Assembly: GCA_963942565.1 (NCBI GenBank)
Contig: OZ012687.1
Coordinates: forward strand, 11,046,912 to 11,110,911
Length of the DNA: 64,000 bases
Origin: Maea johnstoni
Lineage: Eukaryota; Annelida; Polychaeta; Spionida; Magelonidae
Direction: 5' to 3'
Both the position numbers and the translations under genes were made by a program. The notes under the pieces are model-generated. The model was not told the DNA's origin and did no database searches. It was given only the letters and a program-made list of their open reading frames with translations. Of the stretch, positions 46,870 through 59,048 are shown in pieces (the first letter of the stretch is position 1; the number at the start of each line of letters is the position of its first letter).

Positions 46870-48600
46870 ATACAGAGTGGTCTCTGGTAACACTAACCCA
46901 AACACCATCTACTCCTTCAATTTGTTCATGCTTATAGCACACCAAAAAGCCCTGTTAATTTTGATTTTATTTCTCCAATATATGCATCGTTTGTATTATA
47001 AGATATGTAGATTAATTGCAATCCAATCAAAACTGTTTTCAAAAGTTTCTGATGTTTTTTCTTTATTTTCAGTTTGTATTTTGTCAATAAAAATTTAACT
47101 AAGTACAACAGTAATATCATATTATCAAAATGTGACTCGTGAAAAACTGTATTACACTGCATTTTAAGTGTTTAATAGATAAAATCGTTACAATAAATAC
47201 TTATTAACATACTCCAGTTTATTGTTGTATATGGTCCAATTGTGCCCATCTATTTCTAAACATCCAACCACCTCGTACTCTGATTATCTCTCTTCTTATA
47301 AGTAGTGTTTAAATCGATTCAGGTTAGGGGGTTATACAGTCATTTGACTTTTTCTGTTTTCTAGAAATGAGAATAATGATATCTAATAATTAATTTTCTT
47401 TAAGGTGTTTATCTAAAGATTTTATCAATCTTATTGAATTATCAAAGTGAAAGGCATATATGTATCTTTATCCGCTAAACAATAATAATTAAATTTGGAT
47501 AAAGGTTAAATACCAATTATGCTAAGAGTAGAAATGAGTTGGTTGCAAATCTCTAGTGTCAAATTCTAAATTTACGCATATTTAGAACTTTTACATGCGA
47601 TTTTGATTCTTATATAGTAAAAAAATATTTCATTACGTTGATCAAGCTAAATGCTATCTTGTGTGAGGTGACAAAGCAGTGATCACAAGCATCCTAACCT
47701 TTGCTCTAACTCTTACCCTTTTCATTCTGTATTATACCTATCCTAATTTGTGAATCGAACGAACCACAACATATCTTTCTATAAAACGTTAATTTCTGTA
47801 CAAGATGCAAATCGTAATTATATAATGGATCGTTCTATGATAAATAAGTGACCCCTACAGGGTGCAACATAGCTTGCAAAACGTTATTTTCTGGGAGGGG
47901 CAAGCTGCCCCTAAAGTTGACGTGTCACGTCTGCACTGGTTATGTTGCACGCTGCCCTATTTCCAATAATGTAGCTCTCTCGCATCAACACAGATAACGT
48001 CCAGATAACTTTATTTTACCAAAACACCCTTTAGGTTGGGGCGCACGGGGATCTCCTTATCAGATTAATTTCAAGAAATGAATTTTCCAAGGAAACTTTA
48101 AGCAAAGTAAGGAAAAATGTAGTGTCAGAAATGAATGTGCACCATTGTTCTAAACATTGTTAAACTTAATCCCAAATCATTTTAAGGATCAACTGACAAT
48201 TACATTCAAAACTACACATTTCCATAAATGCATGTGTATGGCATTAGTTATATTTCAATAACCTAAATGCTTATAATCATGATCAAAGACGTATACTTAA
48301 TAAATTATTCAGTCACCTGTGCAGCCTTTTTATAGTACAAAAATAAAAGTAAGAAATAGACTATAGGGTAATTTCTCGGTTTTTAAATTCGAAAATGAAA
48401 ATGAAAGCTAGAGGTTTAGAGTAAATGTCCAATACTCTGTGAGAAAAATTGAGGCGCAAGTGAAAAAGATGCCAGTGACTTGGGGTCAAGCAGTGCTTTC
48501 CCTTGGGTTCTCTAGGTTTCCCACACCATTTAATTACTTCTAGTAACTCACGATTTAACCTGAATGTGTTGAAAAACGTGACGATCATCGAAATCCCAGA
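46870..48600 (-). other. Intron b/c of the PAN/EGF gene
   Basis: AT-rich; the only recognised repeat is a SINE family F fragment at 48453-48537 (gccagtgacttggggtcaag). Confidence 0.6.
48453..48537 (+). repeat. SINE family F, fragment (plus)
   Basis: atgccagtgacttggggtca and agcagtgctttcccttgggt match the body of the copy at 18841-19010. Confidence 0.65.
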
Positions 48601-48611
48601 AATCCAAATAC

Positions 48612-48711
48612 CTGTCGTCCTTGTTATCTCGCACTGGAAGCCACGGAAACCACTGGGGCAAGTGCAGGGGCAGTTTTTGCGTGTTAGTTGCCCACCGTTC
48701 TCACAGTGACT
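48612..48711 (-). pseudogene. PAN/EGF gene exon b: EGF-like domain
   Basis: Acceptor ctttcag, donor gtattt. Reads SHCENGGQLTRKNCPCTCPS, GFRGFQCEITRTTG: six cysteines with the C-terminal CxC...GF.G..C signature of EGF. 100 bases, so it changes phase from 0 to 1, matching exon c. Confidence 0.8.
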
Positions 48712-49662
48712 CTGAAAGAGCGAAAGGTTTGTTTTAAGAGAATTTGAATGTCGTTTCCGACGGTCATTTAATATGTGTGCCTTAGTTTTAATTATAATAT
48801 CGTATTCAAATTATTACTTTCAAGTGAAGCACTCGTTCGCGAAATACATAGGAATAAGGTATAGTTGGAAAAAGTGAAGGGGGAATGGATACATCTCTTT
48901 TCAATATTAGTTATGAAATGAAATAGCACACGTAGTTATGTTTATGGCAAAGCTGGTGCATATGTGAATACAACAAAGCGAAACACCGTGATATACAAGT
49001 GTCTATGCAACAAAATACCAAATTGGGTGTAGACACAATTAGAAACACATAATTACATGCAAACATACAGACATACATGTATACGTACATGCCATCGTCC
49101 GAGGGCCCTCAGAACCTGTGCAAAGGTCTCTTTACACTTATTTGTTGATTGAAATATGTCTTAATAGCTGAACCCACCCGAAGGCTTTAGGCGGTGTTTA
49201 CATCATTTGCTAATCTTGATCAATATTCTTCGTGACGAGTTGTGGACTCAAGAGATTCGTGATCGATATTAAATGCAAAGCAGTAAAAGGTAATACATAC
49301 TAGTATTCGTTTTGTAAAGATGTAAAAAACATCTACCACTAATACTGGTCAGTAAATATTTCAAAAATTCCAACACTAGTTATGACACTTAGTTTTAAAA
49401 AAAGACATTGGTGCAACAGACCTTTTGAGAACGTTGTGGACTCAAGAGATTCGTGACCAATAGTACGTGCAAAGCAGTAAAAAGTAGTACTTATTCGTTT
49501 TGTAAAAAAATATACCAGTAAATATCTCTTAAGTTCCAACATAAGTTATAACACTTAGTTTAAAAAGGCATTGGTGGAACAGACCTTATGATAAACGTGG
49601 TATTTTTCTCAACTTGAAATACTACTGACCTAAAATATACAAAAGAGGTAAAGAATACTAAC
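48712..49662 (-). other. Intron a/b of the PAN/EGF gene
   Basis: Contains a near-tandem pair of about 190-bp segments (about 49240-49390 and 49430-49570) sharing gtggactcaagagattcgtg, atgcaaagcagtaaaa and attcgttttgtaaa. Confidence 0.7.
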
Positions 49663-49960
49663 CTTAACAAAGAACTTCCATCCCGTACGTGGTACGGTCT
49701 CAGAACAGCTAGACCATACGTTCAGGAGTTCGCAGTTATGGACTGTATATGCATGTGAGTTTTGTAGGAAGTTGTATCCATTGCATAGTGTGGTCTCACT
49801 GCACATTGAGGCGCACTCAAGTGAATTCACTGACAACCAACTTCCTTGCTATGGTCCCATTCACTTCAGTATTGGCACGATCAGCACCACTGACCCTCTC
49901 AAAAACATGGCATTGAATACCAGGGAATAGAATCATCACCAAAAATAAAACGAAATGCAT
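49663..49960 (-). pseudogene. PAN/EGF gene exon a: signal peptide and PAN/Apple domain
   Basis: Start Met chosen at 49960 because it begins a clean signal sequence (hydrophobic core VLFLVMILF, cleavage after GIQC). An in-frame Met at 50014 is possible but would put polar residues first. Donor aag/gttagt at 49662. The frame shifts by one base between KLVV and SVNSLECAS. Four PAN-type Cys residues follow. Confidence 0.72.
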
Positions 49961-50099
49961 GTTACTTCCGATAGCCCAGTTTATGCTGCCCGTCTTGATA
50001 AGTGGTTCTTGCAAAAGCTTGGCTAACTATTCTCATGCAGTCTCGTGGTATTTCTGAGAGAAATATATCGGATATACATGTATAAACTATGTGACTCAA

Positions 50100-50620
50100 T
50101 CGAGCCAATCACGACTTTTGGAATGATCCATGGCAGGTGGTTCTATTTTGACGACGTCACAATAACGCTGGATTGAAATTGCCCATACATGTTACTGCTC
50201 CTTCGACGATGAAAATCAATAATTCATTAGGTAAAGCAGTACATATACATATAGGTGTACATCTAAGTATTATGGGTTGCTTACATTTCAGTAAAAGCAA
50301 CATTCATTTTAGTCACCCAGACTCAAATTTCTTTTTTAATAGGTAAACTACATAAACTACCTCTTATGAAAGTTCTATATATCCCACATAAATCTTAATA
50401 ACCGTATGAAGTAGTTTCATCATACCATTTTGCTCTTGTATGTTATAGATTCATTGTAAACCTATATTCTCACTATGGAATTGAAGAAGAAACAATATTG
50501 AACCTACGGAGTTTACTGGGTGTCTCTTTATCGACATCAGTGTCTGATTTAAAAATAGCACTAAAGAAGAAACATGAACCTACCGGAGATTACTGGGTTG
50601 GTCTATATCAACATCAGTAC
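50100..50620. other. Intergenic, no feature seen
   Basis: Upstream of the PAN/EGF gene; could hold its promoter, but I recognise no element. Confidence 0.45.
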
Positions 50621-50629
50621 CTAATTCTA

Positions 50630-50826
50630 ACCCTTATACGGCTGGCGGTTGATTCCTCCATTACAAAATGATGCAAAAATCCTGAAAAATGACTGAAACC
50701 CTGGCACATGGGTACTCATCTGAGAGTACCCAGCGAGCGCTTTGCGATGAATACCAACATGAAAGAGTTTAGATGGTTTGCATTCTTGTGCTTTGGACGA
50801 AGGTAGCCTCGGCATTGAAAGGGTTA
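50630..50826 (-). mobile_element. TTAA MITE family A, copy 9
   Basis: ctaacccttatacggctggc to gcattgaaagggttaa; body tgaaaccctggcacatgggt and aataccaacatgaaagagtt. Confidence 0.85.
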
Positions 50827-50887
50827 AAATAGCAACCCGTTGGAGCAAACACGGTTTTATTTCCTGTTGATTACAGGTGTATCCGAA

Positions 50888-50965
<78 letters not shown>

Positions 50966-51051
50966 TACTACTACTACTAATACTACTACTACTACTTCTA
51001 CTACTACTTCTACTACTTCTACTACTACTACTACTACTACTACCACTACTA

Positions 51052-51136
<85 letters not shown>

Positions 51137-51144
51137 TACTACTT

Positions 51145-51223
<79 letters not shown>

Positions 51224-51231
51224 TACTACTT

Positions 51232-51284
<53 letters not shown>

Positions 51285-51384
51285 GCTACTACTACTGCTA
51301 CTGCTACTGCTACTGCTACTACTGCTACTGCTACTGCTACTGCTACGGCTACTGCTACTACTACTACTACTACTACTACTACTC
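50888..51384. repeat. (CTA)n trinucleotide array, about 500 bp
   Basis: tactactac with ttc variants, and a block rich in tgc (51284-51355). Frames of poly-Thr or poly-Val are artefacts. Its left end is next to family A MITE copy 9. Confidence 0.99.
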
Positions 51385-51439
51385 GCCTTATGTCATCCGG
51401 AGAGCACTAATTCATGAATCGTGCTAAATTCAGCTCTCC

Positions 51440-53040
51440 TGGACAATATTATGAGAAACAATATTTGAAAGACACCTAGGTGGCCCTTTCGAAGGGGACT
51501 TGGAAGGGGGGGGGGGGGGGTGATAGTGCAGGAAATCTGGCACTATCCTGCGTGCGACATTGGTAACATGGACAATTAGTTGCCCCGTTGCAAGTTGCAA
51601 CTGAATTCGGCAAAAAAAACGGCAATTGGGCAAGCGGAACAAGGCCCTAACTTGCCCCGCTTGGCAAGTAATGTTTTGGGCAGAGTCCTCGCAATATAAC
51701 ACCTTTGTTTAATAATTGACTCATTTGGATATGCTTTCAAAATATTTCTTATGTTAATGAGTGATTGATGGTGGGGCGGGTTGGTGTGGAATCTGCACGA
51801 TTTTAGTTACACGTTAAAAATATTTTCTGTTACTTATGCATCATTCAGTGAAAAACATAGTTTCGTCCTGATGCTGTCTTATGGTGCGTAGCTCATCTTC
51901 GCTGGTCCCCTTCATCCCAGTTAGTAATGGAGGCTGAAACGTTACTTCTGTGTTCCCAATATCCCACTCGATGGAGAAGGTCTAGGGGATTAGGGAGTGA
52001 AAACAAAACGCCGTTTTTGCCCTGGCTGCTGGGGTACACAGGCATAACGAAAGGCAGCCTTTCGAGTCACGTGGTGACTATTTATAGGTGTTACTCATTG
52101 TCATTTTTATCGTGACGCTAGAACAAAATCGAAAAATATCAATTAAAGAGATTGCATACAAATACTCCTTAGCAACGCCGTTTGTTAATACTGGCAGTAA
52201 ACTAATGCATGCAACACCATCAACAATCGCCATATAAAGTTCACTATTATCATACTAACCGTTCGCCAAATATTTCCTCACACAACCTGAAGCTTCTCAT
52301 TGATGCGCCTTACTTATATAAATTGGGGCCAATTTCTAATGTATGAATGCCTCTTTTCCCACACTTGAGGGTTCCACGCGTTTAATTACGCAATTAGTGG
52401 TTCCATCGCACCATCTCATTGTGTGGTCAGAGAAGGGGAAAATCTAAAATAGCTCCCGAAGTAGTTTTTTCATTAAGATCTGTTTTGTTCCCTTCTTAAC
52501 CCTTCCTGTTCGTATCTTAAATGCTAATTCCCCTCAATCCTCCTGACCCATGTCCTCCTTCCTGCATGTATCTATCTGTTGACTTACCCTTGGTTCTTCT
52601 CCCAACTGCACCGACTTGTCCCCTTTCCACCACTGCTAGCATCCCATAGTCCCACACCTCTTCCGAACTTATCCAATTTCCTCTCTCCATTATTCTTCCT
52701 ACCCAGATTGTCTTGCGCATTCCCCCCTCCCCCCCCCCCCCCCAAAAAAAAAACCCCACTTATCCCCTAGATGCCATTCCTGCCCTTATCATATTCATCC
52801 CTTTCTTGATATGGCCAAGTATATGTAATACAATTCTAAAGTAAGTTCCGTTATTTAAAGCTTTTTTGTCATACCTTCTGTCCCTAGAATGTTATAAGAA
52901 GGGTCAGAGACTACCATGTTTTTTTACCTGTGGGACTGGCCGCAAATAGTCATCTTAGATAAATGGTTAACTTAAAGAATTGTATATCGAATTGTTTGTA
53001 CAATCTTCACCTTTGACAGGTGGTCAATAAAATATATATA
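51440..53040. other. Intergenic, no gene seen
   Basis: Includes a G run (51508-51520), a C run followed by A run (52727-52752) and fragments of repeat family G near 51580-51690 (cttgccccgcttggcaagt). No gene supported. Confidence 0.55.
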
Positions 53041-53057
53041 TATATAAAGGCTCCCTT

Positions 53058-53149
<92 letters not shown>

Positions 53150-53150
53150 C
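53058..53150. repeat. (TA)n array
   Basis: About 90 bp of alternating TA. Confidence 0.98.
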
Positions 53151-53179
53151 TGTGTATATATATATATATAGTAGGAAAG

Positions 53180-55100
53180 GGGTGTGAACTGGAGAATGTG
53201 GCCACTCAGACGGGTGGTCACTTCAAAGGGTTCAAGTGTATAGGTATTCCGAAACAGTGACCTTTTTTCTAGGTGGCACTATCATGCAAGGCCTGGAATA
53301 AAAATAGACAATCAAGATTTATTAGTCAACTTTTTCAATGAAGTATGTATCGAATTGACTGATGTAAGAATTATCTGACAGGCTTCGCAGGCCATGTTGT
53401 CTAAGAACTTGCCGAGTTCATTATTAGTAGTTGGGATTGGCCTGTCGCACGTTTCGAAGCCACTGTCGCACGCTAGTGTGACAATGCGACAACTGGACAC
53501 CCCTAATGTTTAACGTTCTTCATACCCGAGATGAAAGAACAGCCTTAGAGAGGTTACGTGAAACGTCGCTTCTTGAAGTTCTTTGAAAAGGACTACACAT
53601 TTGACAATTTGTAGATAAAAATCAAGTACTAGAGTCTAGTAGTATTAATAGTGAAATTATTATACTATGAATCAATGGATTTCCTCAAAACTCTGATTAT
53701 TCTAATGATTCTGGTTTTAACTAAATTTCTGTGCAACATGTGGCACTTTCAATTGTCTTGAACAAAACAAGATTGTTCGATGTATTCAAAACTAGAAAAG
53801 GCTCCCTTTCTCCTGTTGTGTTAAGGGTTGGTAGCCACAGCATGAAAAATTGATTTTCTAAACCGGTAATGTGTGCTTTGGTTGTATGGTGGCACCAGAC
53901 AAAAACAACCGGGTGAGAAAGAATTAATACTTCCAGTGCTACGATAACAGTGATCCAGAGAAGTAGGATGGTGTTTATCGATTGTGGATTTTGGGACAGA
54001 CTTGGGTGGTGGAAATGATGTTGTTCAGTTGTTTACTTTAATACTGGACTTGGGTGGAAGAAATGTCGTTGTTCAGTTGTTTACTTTAATACTAGACACG
54101 ACCTACAGACATAAGGAAAATTGGGAACTCTAAGGCAAAGCATAATCTTTTATATTTATTGATAAACTAAAAAAAAGATTAGGGCACATTTCAATCATCT
54201 ACCCAGCCCACACTTGTCAAATATTCTATCAGTCTGTTTATAAAGTGAAAACTTAAAACTTCGTAAATGCCTTCTTTATTCCTGAAATGATTAACACAGG
54301 CATTCAAACTTCCAAGCTGTTTGAAATTTCAATCTTAAAAGATCGATGTTCACCCACTGTAGGAAAACAAAAATTCAGAGGTATTGTAATTAGAGAGGTA
54401 GATACGATTCTAATGCACCTCTAAATCGAGATGTACCGGTATTTGAGATAGCAAATAGCACGTTTCTCATTTCAAGTAAAAGGAAATGGCGTTTCATGTG
54501 TAGTGTCACATTTCTATGGCCATTTCACAGTGTATGGGGTCTTGAGCGCACCCAAGACCCCTTGGGCTGTTAAAGACGTTGTGCTTTGCACTCGCATACC
54601 TCGGGTCCAAAAAAATCCCCCCATTTTAAAATTACTGGCTAAGCCCCTGTTTGGGTTAGTTGGATTTTAACTGACTTTTTCTGATTTTGTAAAGATCAGA
54701 TCACTCCTAAAATTTACCCTGCTAGGCTATATGTTAAGACAAAGTGAATCAAAACAAAACACGTCACATTCGTTGAAAAATTCCATCCATACTGAGATTA
54801 TATTGTTGAAATTATAAAGATGATTCATAGAATACAAAAAAGGCAAATCTCTATATTAATAGCAGGTTCCAAATGTTGTGACCGTAACTCCTTCGAAACG
54901 GCTGCAAGCCTGATGCTGTGGCTTTGCATGCCGATTAGTGGTGGGCTGAAGTTTTGCGATAGCTAGGTTTGAAGTAAAAATAACTTACAAAAATGTTTTT
55001 GAGGAGTTTTTTGTTTTGAATGGAGATCTAAACTAAACTCAGCATGAGCCGATTGTTTCAACATTTTGGATTGTGCAACAATCAATTCTTCACAGAACAA
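53180..55100. other. Intergenic, no feature seen
   Basis: A short tandem pair around 53995-54095 (gacttgggtggnngaaatg, gttgttcagttgtttacttt). No gene supported. Confidence 0.5.
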
Positions 55101-55109
55101 TATGATTTA

Positions 55110-55229
55110 CTATTGTTGGAAGCATGCGTATGTGATACGCTCCCATTGTTGAGGGAGGAGGTTATTATTGTAAATAAACACCTCCCTCAGCAATGGGAGC
55201 GTCACACATGCATATGCTTCCAACAATAG
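55110..55229. mobile_element. 120-bp near-perfect hairpin element
   Basis: ctattgttggaagcatgcgt ... gagggaggaggt pairs with acctccctcagcaatgggag ... ccaacaatag; arms about 53 bp, loop about 15 bp. Probably a tiny MITE. Confidence 0.85.
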
Positions 55230-55332
55230 GAAATTCTATTGTTATATGATGTTCCAATTGTGGCACCATCCAGAATGTTACTACAACAGCTTAGTATAGA
55301 TTTATAAAAAAATCTTGCCAAAAACATGTTTG

Positions 55333-55708
55333 TAAGCCTTGTAATATAATGGGAATTGATCACGGGAGGGAGGTAGGTGATTGTGGCAGTACCAGTGCCC
55401 GGCCAAGTCAGCAGCCAAAACCGAGCCCATAGAGCAAAATTTTGGCAGCGGACTGGGCCAGGGCAGTGGTCTGGCATTGCCACAATTACCTAACTCCCGT
55501 GATCAATTCCTACAATATACCATCGCTGCCATCTCAGCCACAAACCATCATATACCGGTAGCATGATGATTGTGGCAAGACCAGTGCCCGGCCCAGTCAG
55601 CAGCAAAAACCTAATCCATAGGGCAAGGTGTTGGCTGCTGACTGGGCCGGGCACTAAGGTGTTGCTACAATATCCTACCTCCCGTGATCAATTCCTACAC
55701 TATACCAT
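55333..55708. mobile_element. Two related palindromic elements in tandem
   Basis: Unit 1 (about 55333-55522) and unit 2 (about 55565-55708) each have arms with accagtgcccggcc and gggccgggcact and share cccgtgatcaattcctacaa. Each can fold into a long hairpin. Confidence 0.8.
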
Positions 55709-55784
55709 GGCTTACCACCTCAGTCACAAAACATCATATAAATTGCATTTATACATTATTGGGCTAACTACAACATAATTTATA

Positions 55785-55960
55785 CAGGAGGACTTTGATT
55801 ATGACGGACTCAATGGGACCAGGAAAATTGGTCCGTCATATGCAAAATCCGTCATATACATATGACACACACTTGATATGCATGGGACTGGGACCAAGCA
55901 TATCCTCCGTCATAGACAAAAGTCCGTCGTACAGTGGTCCGTCATATCAAAGTTCACCTG
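55785..55960 (+). mobile_element. TA-flanked MITE family P, copy 2
   Basis: 176 bp between TA dinucleotides (55783-55784, 55961-55962). Ends caggaggactttgattatga and catatcaaagttcacctg; internal gggaccaggaaaattggtcc. Confidence 0.88.
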
Positions 55961-55969
55961 TATATCTAG

Positions 55970-57890
55970 AAAGTCCCTAATATGTTCTTTTTAGATATAT
56001 CAAAATCGTAATTCAAGGCCCTGTAATCACGGAGAAAAAATTGGACGAAAACACTTTGAACACATATTCTGATTTCCCGACATTCTTGGCAAAATATATA
56101 TTAAAATTGTAATTGTGGGTCCCGAAATCACGACTTTGTTAGAAAGCTCATGAAGAGATCTTCCCTTGGCTGCTAATGTTGGCTGTTCTCATCTCATAAA
56201 ACTGAGATGCTGTGTATAAGCCCGTGGTGTGCACGGGTTGCAGCTAGTATGACTAGAATACCCAAAATTATCATTTTAAGTGCCAGGAAATGGCTGAAAA
56301 TGCATTTCAGAGTGGCGAGACCCCTACAGCTCAGATAAAAAGGAACCCACTTTAAAATGCCTGACTTTGCCCCTGTTTGGGGTAGTCGGTATAAAACTGA
56401 CTTTTGCTAACTTTGCAAAGATTAGATCACTCAAGGAAATCCCGCCTGCGAGTTACATGTTAAGACAAAATAAAAACAAAACACATTTATTGAAAATTAC
56501 TATTCGTACCGAGATTATAGAATTGACATTATTGAGATAATTCATAGAATACAAAACAGGCACATATGACTATAATATTTGATAAAAGAAAAAAGAGAAA
56601 TGCAACATGAATTGCATCTAAAGAAAAATCACTTATGGAGAATGCTGCTGCGTGTGGGTACCCCCCATGATGTCGAATATTGATATACCGGTATTGATAT
56701 AATTAAATGATATTGGTAGCTTATGGGGTTAATTTCGTTGACTCAGTTTTTTCCTCTGCCATGCATTCATTTGACAATTTATCTTATACCGAATATACAT
56801 TGTTATAGGAAACTGAAAGGTCTTCGGATGAGGAATACAGCATAATGATAAAAAAGGTACCCTCACAGCAGGGTGTACGATTTTATTGGGTGAAAAACTA
56901 AAAAACACACACATGCATGGTGTTTTCAAACGGAGCTCCTACCCACAATTATGGACAGTGGACCTTCAAATTCCACAAATGTGGAGCAAAGATCATTATA
57001 AAGGTGAGGGTATCCCATCTGTTCATTTTATTAATCCGTTCAAATTTTATAACCATTCTTTCAGAATTTTAGTTGAAAATGAAAGAAAAATGTCTTTTTC
57101 AACTTCCTGGTCTCATGACTTTTAAAAGAAGTCAAAAGGCGAGAACCACATTATTGTTGGAAATGGGACTGTGCTGCTAGTTCTAACGATTTATTTATAG
57201 AAGCTTCATGAATATGTATTGTCCTCAGTCGTCGAGGGGCTGGATATTATGACGACCAATGATGTCGTGTCTTGAGCAGATACCAGCCACTGCAACATCC
57301 GTTCGAATCAAATCACTCACCGTGGCGTGAGTACCCAGAGAATCGTGATAACGCCGTTACGGCATATCTGAGAGTGTACACAACTTCACTCAGTCTTCGC
57401 AGTTTGCAATAGTTTTAAAAAATGCTCCCGTTTAACTATATTAATATAGTTGAAAAGTATGCACGGTCGTAAAGAACAGCTAGTAAAGAACAGTTTTAAC
57501 TGTCTCCTATGTTGACAGGTTGATAGCGTAGTCTGAAAGGGATGAACCAAGCTGAAACAGAATGTGAGTTCAGTTTTCAAGTTCTCACTCTTGACAATGT
57601 ATCACTATTGTGACTAAATTTAAAGACATAGTATACACTTTTTGTTATTAGATTGCAACTGTAATGTAACTAGATGTGGTTGAATATTAACTGATAACTT
57701 AAACCTTGAACAAATAACAATATATCAGCTTAAACATACCCCAAGGTACAGATTGACCTATTGAATATGCATCCTACTGTACATATTTACTGCCAGTATT
57801 AAGTTAGAAAAGATAGCGGAAATTCAGCAAGTATTCCCAATAATTCATAGCAGAATTTAAAAACGGCGCACATTCAAACGACTTCATCAT
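55970..57890. other. Intergenic, no feature seen
   Basis: No gene or repeat recognised. Segments at 54630-54780 and 56380-56530 resemble each other (ttgggttagttgg..aactgacttttt; ttcgttgaaa..cgagattata), a diverged dispersed repeat. Confidence 0.5.
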
Positions 57891-57895
57891 ATATA

Positions 57896-58198
<303 letters not shown>

Positions 58199-58499
58199 AG
58201 TCGGCCAAGAGCCTTAGTAGCTCGTGTTTCTTGTAATTGATATACCGACTTAAAATAAAGATTACATCTACATTTATTTATATACATATATATATATTGT
58301 ATATATGGGCTGAGCCAAGCGAAAGTGAATATTGGGTGAAGTTTTATGATTGAAATAAGACTATTATCATTATGGTATAAAAGTTAAGAATCCATATTAA
58401 CTGAAAATAAATCATCACTTACTTGATATTTGAATATTTAAAGCAGACACCAATAATGTGGACATATATATCACTAGTTTAAAAAAATTGTTATTTCGT

Positions 58500-59048
58500 T
58501 ATTTTCAGGACCAGTGTTTCCTCCCAGCAGAGATGGATCTTACCTCCTCAAATTCATAAAATCCTTATGATAATACTAGCATTAAATATGATGATGTTTT
58601 CGCTATTTCAGGACCAGTGTTTTCTCCAAGCAAAGATGGATCTTGCCTGCTAAAATTGATATAATGTTAATACTAGCGTCGAGTATGATGAGGTTTTCTC
58701 CATTTCAGGACCAGCGTTTCCTCCAAGCAGAGTTGGATCTTGCTTGCTCAGATCAATGAAATCTATGATAATACTAGCACTTTAGTATGATGATGTTTCT
58801 CCATTTCATGTTTTCATCCAAGCTGAGATGGATCTTGCCTGTTCAGATTGATAAAATCTCAGTCTTCTCTATGATAATATTTACTAGAACTTGAGTATGA
58901 TGATGATTTCTCCATTTCAGGACCAGCATTCTGTCTAAGTTGAGATGGATCTTGCCTGCTGAAATTGATAAAATGTTAATACTAGCACTTAAGTATGATG
59001 ATGTTTTCTCCATTTCAGGACCAGCGTTTCCTCCAAGCAGAGATGGAT
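58500..59048 (+). repeat. Ladder of six 3' splice sites and exon starts before the methyltransferase exon
   Basis: The unit (about 100 bp) is ccatttcag, gaccagcgtttcctccaagc, agagatggatcttgcctg and then aatactagcactt and tatgatgatgtt. Copies start after ag at 58508, 58611, 58708, a degenerate one near 58808, 58920 and 59018. Only the last runs into the long open frame. Confidence 0.95.

Larger units (their letters stand above)
46157..49960 (-). pseudogene. Secreted PAN/Apple + EGF-like + C-terminal domain gene, apparently broken
   Basis: Three exons on the minus strand. Exon a (49960-49663): signal peptide MHFVLFLVMILFPGIQC and a PAN/Apple-like domain (SLECASMCSETTLCNGYNF, NCELLNVWSSC). Exon b (48711-48612): EGF-like CENGGQLTRKNCPCTCPSGF then FQCEI. 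Exon c (46862-46157): a domain with GVYPIQATDGPMGALHIS, HTFPYSGKVVSWSYYMTT and YGT-free beta-rich sequence that I cannot name. Junction phases agree (0, then 1). Two lesions: the signal-peptide frame and the PAN frame differ by one base near 49835, and a 207-bp MITE sits inside exon c, giving a stop just inside its terminal repeat. The product would be secreted or matrix-bound; the function is unknown. Either lesion could be allele-specific or, for the frame change, a sequence error. Confidence 0.75.

Noticed and set aside
50627-51410. Poly-Thr and poly-Val frames
   Set aside because: Translation of the (CTA)n array, with a MITE at one end.
56886-57125. 79-codon plus-strand frame
   Set aside because: No domain, no splice signals in register, no neighbouring exon.
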